Below, in pieces: positions 54,340 through 64,000 of a stretch of DNA of 64,000 nt. The position numbers and the translations under genes were made by a program. The notes beneath the pieces were generated by a model. The model was not told the DNA's origin. It saw only the letters and a program-made list of their open reading frames with translations, and ran no database searches. How positions within the stretch are numbered: position 1 is the stretch's first letter; every line of letters begins with the position of its first letter. The stretch lies in the NCBI GenBank assembly GCA_022559845.1, contig CM040125.1:203524102-203588101 (forward strand). Reading direction: 5' to 3'. The stretch is from Amorphophallus konjac (taxonomy: Eukaryota > Streptophyta > Magnoliopsida > Alismatales > Araceae).

Positions 54340-54850
54340 ATAACTTTTGATCCCGATGTCCGATTGCACTGATTTTTCTTTCGTTGGACAGCCCTTTCTA
54401 TTGTCTTTCCATACATAGATCATTTGCATCATTTCGTTAACATTTTCATATTCTAATATTATCCAACTTGTTGAGTTCTGTGCATAAGTTCTGCAGGCAG
54501 GCTTAGGGACATGTTCACAGGTACATCTTTACTCAGTGATTTGACTACCTTCCCGGTGTCTGATTGCACTGATTTTTGTTCCATTAGATAGTCCTTTGTA
54601 TTTTCTTTCCACCCATAGCTTATTTGCATCATTTGGGTTTCATTTGCTTAGTTAAAAATTATCATCATTTTAGCATTTTGTCCATAAAATCTGCATGTGG
54701 TCTGCGCACAGGTTCATAGGGGCAACTTTGCTCAGTGATTTGATTGACCTCCCGTGGTCAGATTGATCTGTTCTTGGACCCGTTGTGCAGACCTTTGTAT
54801 TGTCTTTCCATCCATATACTATTTGTCTTAGTTGGATCATGTTTGCATAG
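54340..54850 (+). repeat. Diverged tandem repeat of about 200 bp, three copies
   Basis: The words GATTGCACTGATTTTT (or a variant) and TTGTCTTTCCATNCAT...ATTTGCATCATTT recur near 54362, 54564 and 54755. Lies in the distal LTR or early interior of element D. Confidence 0.65.
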
Positions 54851-55552
54851 TTTAATCTAATCTTGATTTTCTAGTTTTAAGGTTGAATTTGCATGCACTC
54901 CGGTGCACATAGGGCCATACATTGCATATCATAGTTCCATTTCCTACCTTAGTAAGTGATCCTCTCGCCTCTATATTCCTAGGAGTCGACTAGGTGATCT
55001 TATCCGGGACCTCCATACGTCCCCGTGAGTCGTGGATTCCCACACGGACACCGGGCTGGTTGTACCTTTCCACCCCTTCAGGCTTGCATTTGCATAAGTG
55101 TGAGGGAGTTAACCTTAGTCAACCCAAAGTTTGGACCTTATTCCCATAGGATTCCTATCTTGAGGGAATTATTATTAATTCAAATCATTAAAAGGTCTAT
55201 TAAAATCCCTAAAATATTTCCCATCATATCAACTTGTTTGACTTGGGTGAAAATTCTCACATTGCATTGTTTATGTTGTTTGGGCTTGTCCAAGCCCATT
55301 AGTGGTGTTTTGTGTTGCATCCACATGTTTCGTCGTTGTTAGGCCCACTTAAGTCAGTCCATCGTCCCTTGGTCCGTTGTCCATTCATCTTTGCATTAGT
55401 GGGTCAGCCCCCCTTGTTCTCAAGCCCATTAAGCCCTTGCTTCCCCACTTGTATTGTCCTTGATCTCCTTGTATTAAGTCTCCATTTCCCACATGGAGCA
55501 TCATTTCAACCCCTTGTATCATCCTTTTTCCCAATCTTCTTCCTAATCCCGC
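54851..55552 (+). other. Leader region of element D
   Basis: Non-coding. The stretch at 54962-55066 resembles 47290-47400 of the Tekay LTR (GGATTCCCACACGGACACCG, then GGTTGTACC). I found no clear tRNA primer site. Confidence 0.45.
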
Positions 55553-57243
55553 GTGGAATCCTCTTCCCATGTGGGCCTATCTTCCCGTGGTCCCTCTGAT
55601 CCCTTCGAGGAACAGGCTAATCTAATGGCCCATCTTTCAAGCCTTGTTCGCCAAATGGATCCGGCCCAGGCCCAACGTCTCATTGCATCTCATCTTCATG
55701 GGCCTCCTTCTCTCAATGGGACTTCTTCTCTCTTTAATAGGCCTCATCATCTTAATGGGCCCCATTCTCTTAATGTGCCTTATTTTTCTAATGAGACTCA
55801 TTCTTCTTCTCCTTATGCTGCCAGCCCAATGGGTCCTTATGTTCATGCTTCTTCCAGGCCCACATATCCTTCTACTCCCGGAATGTGCCCTTCTTCTTCT
55901 CAGCCCGGATCCTCTTATCCAGCCCATTATCATCATACTGGTCCGAATTCACATCCTCTTGCTCAAGCTGACCCATATTCTTCTCGATCTCTCCCTACCC
56001 AAGAGATGATTGTTGAAACCCAACGCCAACTTGATGAGCTTCAACGTCGGATTGATCCTAAATCCTCCTTAAGTGTTCCGTTCGCTTTCCAAGGTCTTCG
56101 GCTCCCACCTTCATCACAAATTCCCACATATCGCCGTTATAGTGGAGTCGGTGACCCGTATGTGCACTTGAAGGAGTTTGTTTATGAGTCAGCCCAATTT
56201 CGGCATGACCAACGCTTGATGGCCTATCTATTTGGTCTGTCGTTGGAAGGCCTGGCTCGGGATTGGTTCTTCTCTCTTCCGTAAGAGCAAGTTGTGAATT
56301 TTTAAGCCGTTCAAGAAAAATTTATACAGCAGTGTCAAGACCAGGTTGGGCCCAAGTACTCTATTGTGGATCTGGCCCATGAGATGATGAAGTCTGACGA
56401 GGAGTTCTGCACCTTTGCTGACCGTTGGCGTCGCCTTGTCGGGCAGGTCCCAGGGCACATTTCGAAGGGAGAGCAAATAAAGATGCTTATTTCAAATGCA
56501 ATGCCCGAGTACCACTTTATCTTAACCCTCAATGACATTACCTTCTGGCAACAATTATATAGCCGAGCCCGCTTCATCCGCCAACAAATCCAAGATTCTC
56601 TTGACCTCGAGTCTCCACCATCCACCTCCACATATCAACCTTCACCCTCCACGTTCCAACCCTACGCTCCCATGAGTCAGCCCACCATGAGTCAACCTTC
56701 CGCCACATATCCCTCCATGAGTCTACCCCCCGCATCTACATACCTATACGCCTCCGCATATCAACCTTCCATGAGTCAGCCTCCTGCGTCCACATACTCA
56801 TCTCTGTCTCCACCCCCGGTCAAGGTCACACCACATCCCGAGCAGGTGGATGCCGTCTACATACCTCCCCACTCCATTCCACATATGCCTTCACCAAATC
56901 CCACCTCTGCCAACCACACTCCATTACCTATGCAACCTCCGCTTCGCTCTCAACAACCTTCTCCACCACCTCATACCCCTCGGCATCCGCCTTGCCCGAA
57001 GTGGGCTCCTTGTCCTCCGTTGTCGGAGTGCTTTAAGGACATTTTTAGGGCTTTGATGGCCACTCATGCATTGCCGCTCTCTCCGGCTGTGCCTTGCCGA
57101 CCCGCGGTCGGGAATATGCTTCAATATTGTGATTTTCACCGCCAGCAGGGGCATTTGGTTGAGGATTGTCCCGAGTTCCAAGAGTATGTTTATGGCCTGG
57201 AAGGTAATAAAAGGATTGATTGGGCGCCATGCGTAAAGTTGTT
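55553..57243 (+). pseudogene. Gag of element D
   Basis: ATG 55553 is the first plausible start. A Ser/Pro/His-rich N-terminus is followed by the Gag core (YRRYSGVGDPYVHLKEF, LEGLARDWFFSLP). Two TAA stops lie at 56282 and 56303, then the frame continues (FADRWRRLVGQVPGHIS, PEYHFILTLND). A long Pro/Ser/Tyr repeat region precedes a variant zinc motif (CDFHRQQGHLVEDC, about 57128), as in Tat/Ogre Gag. It ends at a stop 57245. Normally this forms the particle. Confidence 0.75.
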
Positions 57244-57777
57244 TTAGATCTCCGCAGCAAGCAGCAGCAACAAGAAGCACCGCCCAAGCAGCCGTCTCCA
57301 TCTCTACAAGACCGGGGGCACCCCAGTGATTCTTCATCTAGCGTTGAACCCGCTCCATCACCTACTACTTCGCCTACTCTGTTACCTTCGCTATCTCCTA
57401 TCCAATCTCCATCAACCACATCACCCCCTTTGCCACCTTTATCGCCTTCGCCACCACTGCCATCGCCTCTTCCACTCCCCCTTTCGCCATCATCCTCTGA
57501 GCCCGAGCAGGCCGACCCTAAACCCATACCACCACTTTTGCCTTTACCTCCACCCATGCCCATCATCATCAGTATGTCCCCATCACTTGCACCATCGCCA
57601 CCCGCGCCCTTCAAACCTCCTTCTGCTAACCTCCCTCTACCACTCCCCACTTTGCGGAGCAGGTGCACGTTACCTTTGGTGCCCCTCGGGTTTAGTCCCC
57701 AGGGAGATAAAGAGTCGAACCAGGTTTTGACTGTGCTTCACAAGCTTCAAGACTTCATTTGTCGCATGCAAGTCTGA
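57220..57777 (+). CDS. Pro/Ser-rich ORF after gag, element D
   Basis: Overlaps the end of gag in another frame (MGAMRKVVLDLRSKQQQQEA), so it could be the gag tail displaced by a frameshift. The rest is low-complexity Pro/Ser/Leu. A stop at 57775 separates it from the next ORF in the same frame. No family recognised. Confidence 0.4.
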   Translation: MGAMRKVVLDLRSKQQQQEAPPKQPSPSLQDRGHPSDSSSSVEPAPSPTTSPTLLPSLSPIQSPSTTSPPLPPLSPSPPLPSPLPLPLSPSSSEPEQADPKPIPPLLPLPPPMPIIISMSPSLAPSPPAPFKPPSANLPLPLPTLRSRCTLPLVPLGFSPQGDKESNQVLTVLHKLQDFICRMQV

Positions 57778-57780
57778 GTC

Positions 57781-59043
57781 TTGGTCTCTGGCTATTCTAG
57801 GGACGATGAGCCTGCACTTGCTATGAAGACGGTTGCTCAGAAGAGTTCTTTAGCACTGGCGCCAGTTTCTTCAAAAGCAAGGCCGGTGGCAATTTCTTTG
57901 CGCACTGGAGAATTCACTATTGATGTTGTTATTACCTCTCGCTCGATTGCCATTCAGATTACTGGTCAGGAAGGGTTCTCCACTCAGATTTTGCTAACTC
58001 ATACAGCTACCAAGAGCTTGATGGATTCCCTATTCCAGGGGCAATTGGCCGTATCGTCTGCATTTTTCAAGGACATTCTACACTTGTTATGCCATCTCCC
58101 TTGGTTTATTGGTGAATCGGCCATGTCAACGCCGCGCATTACTCTCCCTCGGTTTTGTCATACTCTTCTGGTAAGGGAGTTATGCTTCATACCCGATTGC
58201 CGAGTGAAGATGCCGAATCTTATGATGTTAGTACCGAGTGACAAAACTCCACGGTTTTCTAAAGTTCATCCCAAGGAGTTATCTATCCAAGAATGTCCAC
58301 CTATGGTTAGCACTGAGAGTCTAGGGGCAACCGCCCCGATGAAGCTGCATATTCATGACTGGGCTAGGTCGTCTGCCAGAAGGGTCGATTATTTGAGGAG
58401 ACATTGCAGATCAAGAAGGCCGAAGGTCCGTGTCCGCACCAGGCAGGCCCGTGTTCAAGAGATTGCTGCTAAGAAGAGGCGACGGCATAAGTTCAAGGGC
58501 CGACAGTTGTGCATTCGGGGGTCCACTTCCTCCTCTCATTCTCCTATCCCTTCGTCTTTTCTTTTGCTCGGCTCTTATCCGTGGGTGGTGTACCTTCCGC
58601 CACCTGACCATATTTCTACCATCTTTTCCTATCCCATCCATTCTAGGCATCGGCCTATATCCTCCTCTTCCCCTGATCTAGGGGCATCTTCTAGTTTTTC
58701 TCCTTGGATACATCCGGATTCCGCTTCTCATCTATTTCCCCCAACCCTGTTGGGGATTCCTTATGCTCGTTCCCCGACTTTGTCGGGTGGTTTTTCTGAT
58801 CCCTCCCCGACTTTGTCTGATGATTTTCATTCCTTGTCCCCGACCTTGTCGGGTGTTCATGCATCTCCTTCCCCGCCTCTGGCGGGTGATCGTCATTCCT
58901 TTTCTCCGACCACGTCGGATGACCACCCCTTTTCTCCCTTATCTTCGCAACTATCCTTTCATCATCTTTTTGTTTTCCCCTCCTCACCCTTTCAGAGTTC
59001 TTACCCTTTTTCTTGCTGTTTTCGAGGCTTTAGTTCGCCTTGA
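57781..59043 (+). CDS. Unrecognised 420-codon ORF of element D
   Basis: Open without stops in the place where pol would be expected. The N-terminal 200 residues look globular (EFTIDVVITSRSIAIQITGQ; RITLPRFCHTLLVRELCFI). A strongly basic stretch (RRVDYLRRHCRSRRPKVRVR, then AAKKRRRHKFKGR) could bind nucleic acid or act as a nuclear signal. The C-terminus is Ser/Pro-rich with five SPTLSG-type repeats. I see no DTG, YxDD or DDE motif. The start is uncertain: the first ATG is 57781-57783 in a frame open from the preceding stop. Confidence 0.45.
   Translation: MVSGYSRDDEPALAMKTVAQKSSLALAPVSSKARPVAISLRTGEFTIDVVITSRSIAIQITGQEGFSTQILLTHTATKSLMDSLFQGQLAVSSAFFKDILHLLCHLPWFIGESAMSTPRITLPRFCHTLLVRELCFIPDCRVKMPNLMMLVPSDKTPRFSKVHPKELSIQECPPMVSTESLGATAPMKLHIHDWARSSARRVDYLRRHCRSRRPKVRVRTRQARVQEIAAKKRRRHKFKGRQLCIRGSTSSSHSPIPSSFLLLGSYPWVVYLPPPDHISTIFSYPIHSRHRPISSSSPDLGASSSFSPWIHPDSASHLFPPTLLGIPYARSPTLSGGFSDPSPTLSDDFHSLSPTLSGVHASPSPPLAGDRHSFSPTTSDDHPFSPLSSQLSFHHLFVFPSSPFQSSYPFSCCFRGFSSP
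58765..58930 (+). repeat. Hairpin-forming ~35-bp repeat, five copies
   Basis: CCCCGAC-TTT-GTCGGGT and variants (CCGAC-CTT-GTCGG, CCGCCTCTGGCGGG, CCGACCACGTCGG) recur five times. The arms change in step, so the inverted repeat is kept while encoding SPTLSG-like peptides. Confidence 0.75.
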
Positions 59044-61998
59044 TCTCTGTTCATTCTATATCTGGTTCCTGGTTATCAGGACCTCAGCGCCTTAACGAGG
59101 GAGTTCTAGCCCTCGTCTCTCTTCCTTTTTATCCTCCTTCGTCTAGTTTGGTGTCTATCGCTCTTCCACGTCAAGGAGTCTTTGATCCTTTGCTATCCTT
59201 TTTTTCACCCTTTATTCTGTCAAGCAAGGAATATAAAGCTTGTGCTAATCAAAGCTCGATGGTCAAGATCACTCCACGGATTTGCAAAGGTATTTTTATT
59301 TTGTACAAGAATATGTTATCATTGCTATTACTCTTATTACTCCTGCACATGCTTATAACGTTGGTTCCTCGACATGGTTAAGTGGCTTTTAGAAATTTGC
59401 TTAGTTCATTTAGAATGAGTTCGCTTCTATAGCATCCTTAGACCGGTGATAGCTTCACGCTCGGAGTCTAGTTCTTTCCCCGATCATTGAGGGTGACCTT
59501 TTAGCATGGGTTTTTCACACACTACACGGCAAGCCATAGCCAATCCCTCTGAGACACACCATTGCTACTTTGGCCATACTTTGGATATGCACAAAGGTCT
59601 TTTCTTTTCTCTGCTCGGCCAAGTGCAGGGGCAAGAGATGGATGGATGAGATGACCAACCTAGGCGCTCTCTAATACGAGAGAGGCCTCAAATATGGGTA
59701 GTCTTGACCCCTTGAAAAATGATCTTTCATACTTTATCTAGCCAATAAGGGCTACCAAAATGAGAAAATGAATCAATATGCAAAATTATAAATCAAAGCC
59801 ATGGCAAGAGTGGCAGTATAGTTCCCCGCGGGACGTCATGAGTCCGATCGCATGCGTGCTTGATAAATATGGGTCTAAAAATTAAAGACACAAAGCCCCA
59901 GCGCAACAGACCTACTCTTTGAGGGGTAGTACCCTGGAAGGAATTCAAGTCCTGATATCTTCCATCCTACATAAGGCTTGTCTCTAATTTTTTTTCTGCT
60001 TCTCCCTCTTAGGCTAGGTTGTATCCTGGGTATGGCCTTAGTAGGGGCACCGTTCTTTAGAGGCGGCTGGTTGTGGTAAGTCACCCTCACATGCACGCCC
60101 TGCTCAAGGGAAGTCTTTAATGAGAGGGGAGGGACGGCGATCCCTGGCCAGTAGTTCGAGCCTATCTTTGGGTGCTGTAGATTGCTATTTTCAAAAAAAT
60201 CCCAAAAAATGAGATATTGTCAAAAATTCAAAAAAAAGTGAGATATATCAAAATCCAAAAAAATGGGATATTGTCGAATGTCAAAAGAAAAAAATCAGAT
60301 ATTCCAAAATAAAAAAAAATCAGATATTGTCAAAACTCCAAAAAATCAAATATGTCAAAATCTAAAAAATTAGAGATTTACAAAAAGTCAAAAAATGTGT
60401 CTTTTTGTTTTCTTTTTCATGCATTCGGATTTATTTTGAGAATAGATACGTAATCTGTTTGTTAAGTGTGCAGGTTGCAGGTACTCAAGCTTTCCTTGCT
60501 ACATATTTTGTTATATCTGTCTCCTGTTCACATCTTCTGATCTTTTCCTTCTTCAAATCTCTCGATCTATTCTGAAGCTTGTGTCCTTCTCAGCTTTTAT
60601 TTGCAATGATCATATTTCTATGAGAGGGCTTTACCTCACGATTATGAACCTAGCGGTTCTGCTTCATTCTGATCTTGGGCTTTGATTGAAGGGCGTAGTT
60701 GTTTATGTCCTTTGTCTCGCCGTGTCTATGTCCCACCGTGTTGTCCCACACATGTTATTTTTTTCTTCACTAAGTGTTGTTAGTTATCTTGCATATGTTG
60801 TTAGTCGTCCCTCTATGTTCCTTGTGTTGTCCCAACCGTGTGGTCATCCCTCATGTTCTTGTCCCAACCGTGTGTTATCTCACTTCATTGTTGTCTTGTC
60901 CCCCACGTTCATCTTGCATACATGTGATTTGTTCATGCCATTGCATATGTGCTTGTTCGTCTTGTTGCATTGTTTTCCATTCATTTGATTGTTATGTGTC
61001 GTTCAGTTGAGCGTTATCTTATCGTCGTTATGTTCATGCTTGTTTATCATGTTCATTCATATTATTGTTGTCTTATTTGAAAACTCATAAAAATCAGAAA
61101 ATACAGGAAAATCTAAAAAATAATACCATTTCGCTTGGTAGGTAAGTCAGGTATGGCTCTCTATCCTTTCTCATTGTTGCATTACTATATGGTATCTACA
61201 TTATTATAGCCTCTCAAGGACCAGCTGGTTGCCCGTGTGTTCTAGGATCTGATGTTCCCCTTTAACAAAAATGATGATGATCTAGGAGCATACGGTTAAT
61301 CGTTGGATAGGCCGCTCGGTTAAGTCGTGTGGGGGACGATGGACTCTGTCTCGCACGCCGTGGTTGCAAGAAGACTCTTGACCCCGTTTTGGCTCAGTTC
61401 AGCAATATTATCCTTGAGTACTTTCTATTTTATACTTTCTTTGCATTCATTTTGATGATTTCTTTATTTTAACCCAGCATGCATCATGTCATTTTGAGCA
61501 TTCACGTCTCATGATTCGTTCAGGGTTGTTCCTCTGCAATGGTTAGTTGTGCTTCAATTCACTTGGATAAGAGATTCTCATTCCACTCCGAATTTGAATG
61601 ATTTCTCTGATCTGTCCGCTCGGTCTGGTTGGCCAGCGTGATTCCTGTCTGGATTTTATCTCAGTCTTATTCTCCTTTCCAGCTCTTACGCTGTGTTCTT
61701 TCCGACCCACTCATTGTCCGTGGATTGTGTCCCCGATGAGGTTGGTCGTGTTTTCCTTCCTTTCTTAGTTAGTTCTCTAGACATGTCTCATCCTTGTCAA
61801 TCATTCCTTATGGTTAGTTCGGCGATTTCGGGAGAATTCATGTCGCTTGTTGGTTGTGACAGGTGTCTTTTTACCTTGATGCCTGCTTATCAGTTCTCTC
61901 CGCTTCATCTCCATTTCACATCGCTGTCACTTTCGCTCCATCTCCTTTCCATTTTATCTCCGCGTCGCATCCGCTTGTTCCCTTGCAAAGCGGACATC
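59044..61998 (+). other. 3' non-coding region of element D
   Basis: About 3 kb without a supported gene. 60190-60400 is an A-rich degenerate repeat of AAATCAGATATTGTCAAAAT (about seven copies). 60720-60900 has repeated TCCCAACCGTGTG. Short plus-strand frames at 60686 and 61693 have no recognised domain. Confidence 0.45.
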
Positions 61999-62011
61999 AA
62001 GGAGGGGCATC
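61999..62011 (+). other. Polypurine tract of element D
   Basis: AAGGAGGGGCATC directly before the right LTR start TGTTGACACCC. Confidence 0.7.
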
Positions 62012-64000
62012 TGTTGACACCCGTTTTTAGCCCACAAGTTGCGTCATTTCTCTTATTCAACATTTTGATATCCTGAATTACCCATTATTTTGGAGCCTTC
62101 TTTGGATGGATTTCGAGCCCATTTCATTCCCTTTGAGCCTTAGAGATTATGATTTCCTAGATCCATGGAGCTTATCTTATCGAATTCCAGCTTCCAAGTC
62201 GACTTTCGGCCCATTTAGGCCGGCTTCCCTCAAGTAATCGGCTCTCTCCAGCTGCGTAGTCCTGAAAGTGGTCCTTTTTCAATTCCTTATGTTCCTCTTT
62301 TCAAAAAGTTGTCTTCACCAAAGTTGTTCATCTTTCAAAGATCTACAACTTCTTCTTCTACGCCGTTGGCCGCTTCTACCCCGATTGTGAGCTATTTGCA
62401 TTTTTCCGGCGTGCTATGTTGTTCACCTATGTCTTAGAATTTTTCTCTCTGTTCTAGCCCCATTTTCTCCCTCTTCTGATCATTTTCTCAACTTACTTTC
62501 TTCATAAACGTTGTTCCTCTCTCAGTTATCTACAATTTATTCTTCTACCACTTTCTCTAGTTCTGCCCCATTTGAGAGATACGCTTCAATTTCTAAAGTC
62601 ACGCACAGTTTGCCCAAAATCTTCCTCCATCAGTGTGACGGCCCTACTCTAGACTGCCAGGGCAGTGTGACGGTCCTATGATAGACCGTCACACCGAAAC
62701 TTACCCGAAATCACTCTGTTCGACCCCTAGAGCGTGGCGGTCCTACCCTAGACCGTCAGAGTCCATGTGACGGTCTAGTATGGGTGCGTTACACCGAAAT
62801 TTGTCCGAAATCGTCCCGTTTGACCCCCAGAGTGTGACGGACCTACCCTAGTCCGTTAGATAACTCTGACGATCATACGATAGACCGTTACACACACCTG
62901 AGAGTCCAATTCGTGCTAGACTCTGCTCCGTTTCTGTGCATCGTGGCCCTCTTGCAGAGTCCATAACTTCTTGAATTCTACTCCGAATTGAGCGCCGTTT
63001 GTTCCTATGGTTTCTCCTTGGTATTATCTTGAATTCAGTCTAAAGAACTCTAAATTTTGTTAACTATCTTACTCAGAATCACACTCAAAAGTTTAGGGTT
63101 TAGGTGTCCTGGTTCAACTCAAACTCTGCAGATTAAGTTCCGGGGCTCCCTTCCAAAAGCCATATCTTCCAGATCCTTCATCCAAATAGAGTCCCGTTTT
63201 CTTCTATGACTTATCTTGACTATTATCTCGAGATTGATCCATAGATCTCGAGATTTGATGGACTCTATCTCTTAAACTCGTGGAGGAAAGTTGGGGGTTT
63301 CATGACTTTTCTATAAAAACTGCCCAGTTCGCAGTCGCGACGGGGGGCTCTTTCTTGGTTCGGGGCGAAGCCATGCTACAACTCCAACTCACAACTTCGA
63401 CCCTGACTTGAAGAGGGAAGTATTATCTTTCAATTCCATCCTTTTGGGCTTGATTTCATGATCTATATTCTTAGTTCTCTTCCTCTCAAAATCATAAATC
63501 ATCACAATTTTCTGCTACACATGCACTTTTGCACGTTTTGCATCAACGATTTCTCTCTATTCTCTCAACCAAATCTCGTGATTTCAACTCTCATGCATGC
63601 ACAATACACACACCTATTATTTCCACCCTTCCACAGGGATTAAAAACCTCCCCCCGGTGAGTTTGCCCTCAATTTCTACCCCTATTTTATCACTGCGGGA
63701 TTGATGCTACACATGCATGTTCTAATGGGTTTTTTACCTTTGTGTTTCATCTTTATTTTGCAGGAGAGCGTGAATACAACGTGAGGCCCTCTTCATCTAG
63801 CCGGCTGGAAGGAGAGAAGGTTTGAATCCACAAGTTCCCCGCACCCCGTTTCAAGCGCGATCAAGTCTTTAAGTTCCAAGGTACACGGCGCCGTTCTTTA
63901 CACTTCTTCATCCTTTGGCATTGTTGGAACCTTGGTGGCGATCACGGTTAGTATTTCTCATCCTTTCATCCCTCTTGTCTTTGATTCACATGTTTATGCA
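62012..64000 (+). repeat. Right LTR of element D, cut by the window end
   Basis: Aligns with 52048-54036, with scattered substitutions (mostly C/T) and few indels. Confidence 0.9.

Larger units (their letters stand above)
52048..64000 (+). mobile_element. Element D: Tat/Ogre-like gypsy element without visible RT
   Basis: Direct repeats starting TGTTGACACCC at 52048 and 62012 are the LTRs; the right one runs off the window. Polypurine tract AAGGAGGGGCATC (61999-62011) precedes the right LTR. Inside are a Gag and a second ORF. I find no protease, RT, RNase H or integrase motif in 55000-62011, so it appears non-autonomous. Confidence 0.8.

Overview
The window is almost entirely transposable-element DNA from a large-genome flowering plant. 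The evidence is Sirevirus-type Ty1/copia LTRs, chromovirus and Tat-type Ty3/gypsy elements, a CACTA DNA transposon with plant-type TNP2 and TNP1 genes, and a fragment of a plant TAF1 gene with its intron. I cannot name the species. I see no intact host gene, no rRNA or tRNA gene and no CRISPR array.

Left third (1-15468). A minus-strand Sirevirus (element C; gag, protease and integrase, LTR 13172-15468, tRNA-Met primer site 13155-13166) is broken by two other Sireviruses. Element B (6152-12496) sits in gag, bounded by GATCT target duplications. It keeps two 2.7-kb LTRs but only about 0.9 kb of non-coding interior. Element A (at or before 1 to 3143) is a plus-strand LTR that cuts the polyprotein between integrase and reverse transcriptase. 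Position 15469-17221 holds a TAF1 gene fragment and a CACTA terminus.

Middle (17222-50256) is a nest whose order is fixed by target duplications. A Tat/Retand-like gypsy relic was invaded by a Sirevirus solo LTR (20724-50080, duplication TCCTC). That LTR was invaded by a Tekay-like chromovirus (21848-48793). Its left LTR was then invaded by a 15.6-kb CACTA element (23678-39288, duplication TTG; the uninterrupted site survives in the right LTR at 47299). The CACTA carries a decayed transposase gene, a decayed TNP1-like gene and a gypsy RT fragment.

Right end (50257-64000) is another CACTA terminus with simple repeats, then a Tat/Ogre-like gypsy element (D, 52048 to beyond 64000) that has a gag, an unrecognised basic second ORF and no visible reverse transcriptase.

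The most interesting signals are structural. (1) The transcribed leaders of four different Sirevirus LTRs contain serial hairpins. Their arm sequences differ but pairing is kept, and each series ends in a two-hairpin block about 270-290 nt before the LTR end. (2) The upstream regions of three of these LTRs carry 30-50 irregularly spaced copies of AAGTCTATACA, and four copies also sit in an intron of the CACTA transposase. (3) The CACTA TNP1-like gene contains a 123-bp exon-plus-intron tandem repeat and a 19-copy, 179-bp satellite-like array in its last intron. (4) Two different gypsy families share palindromes around a TACGATA loop.
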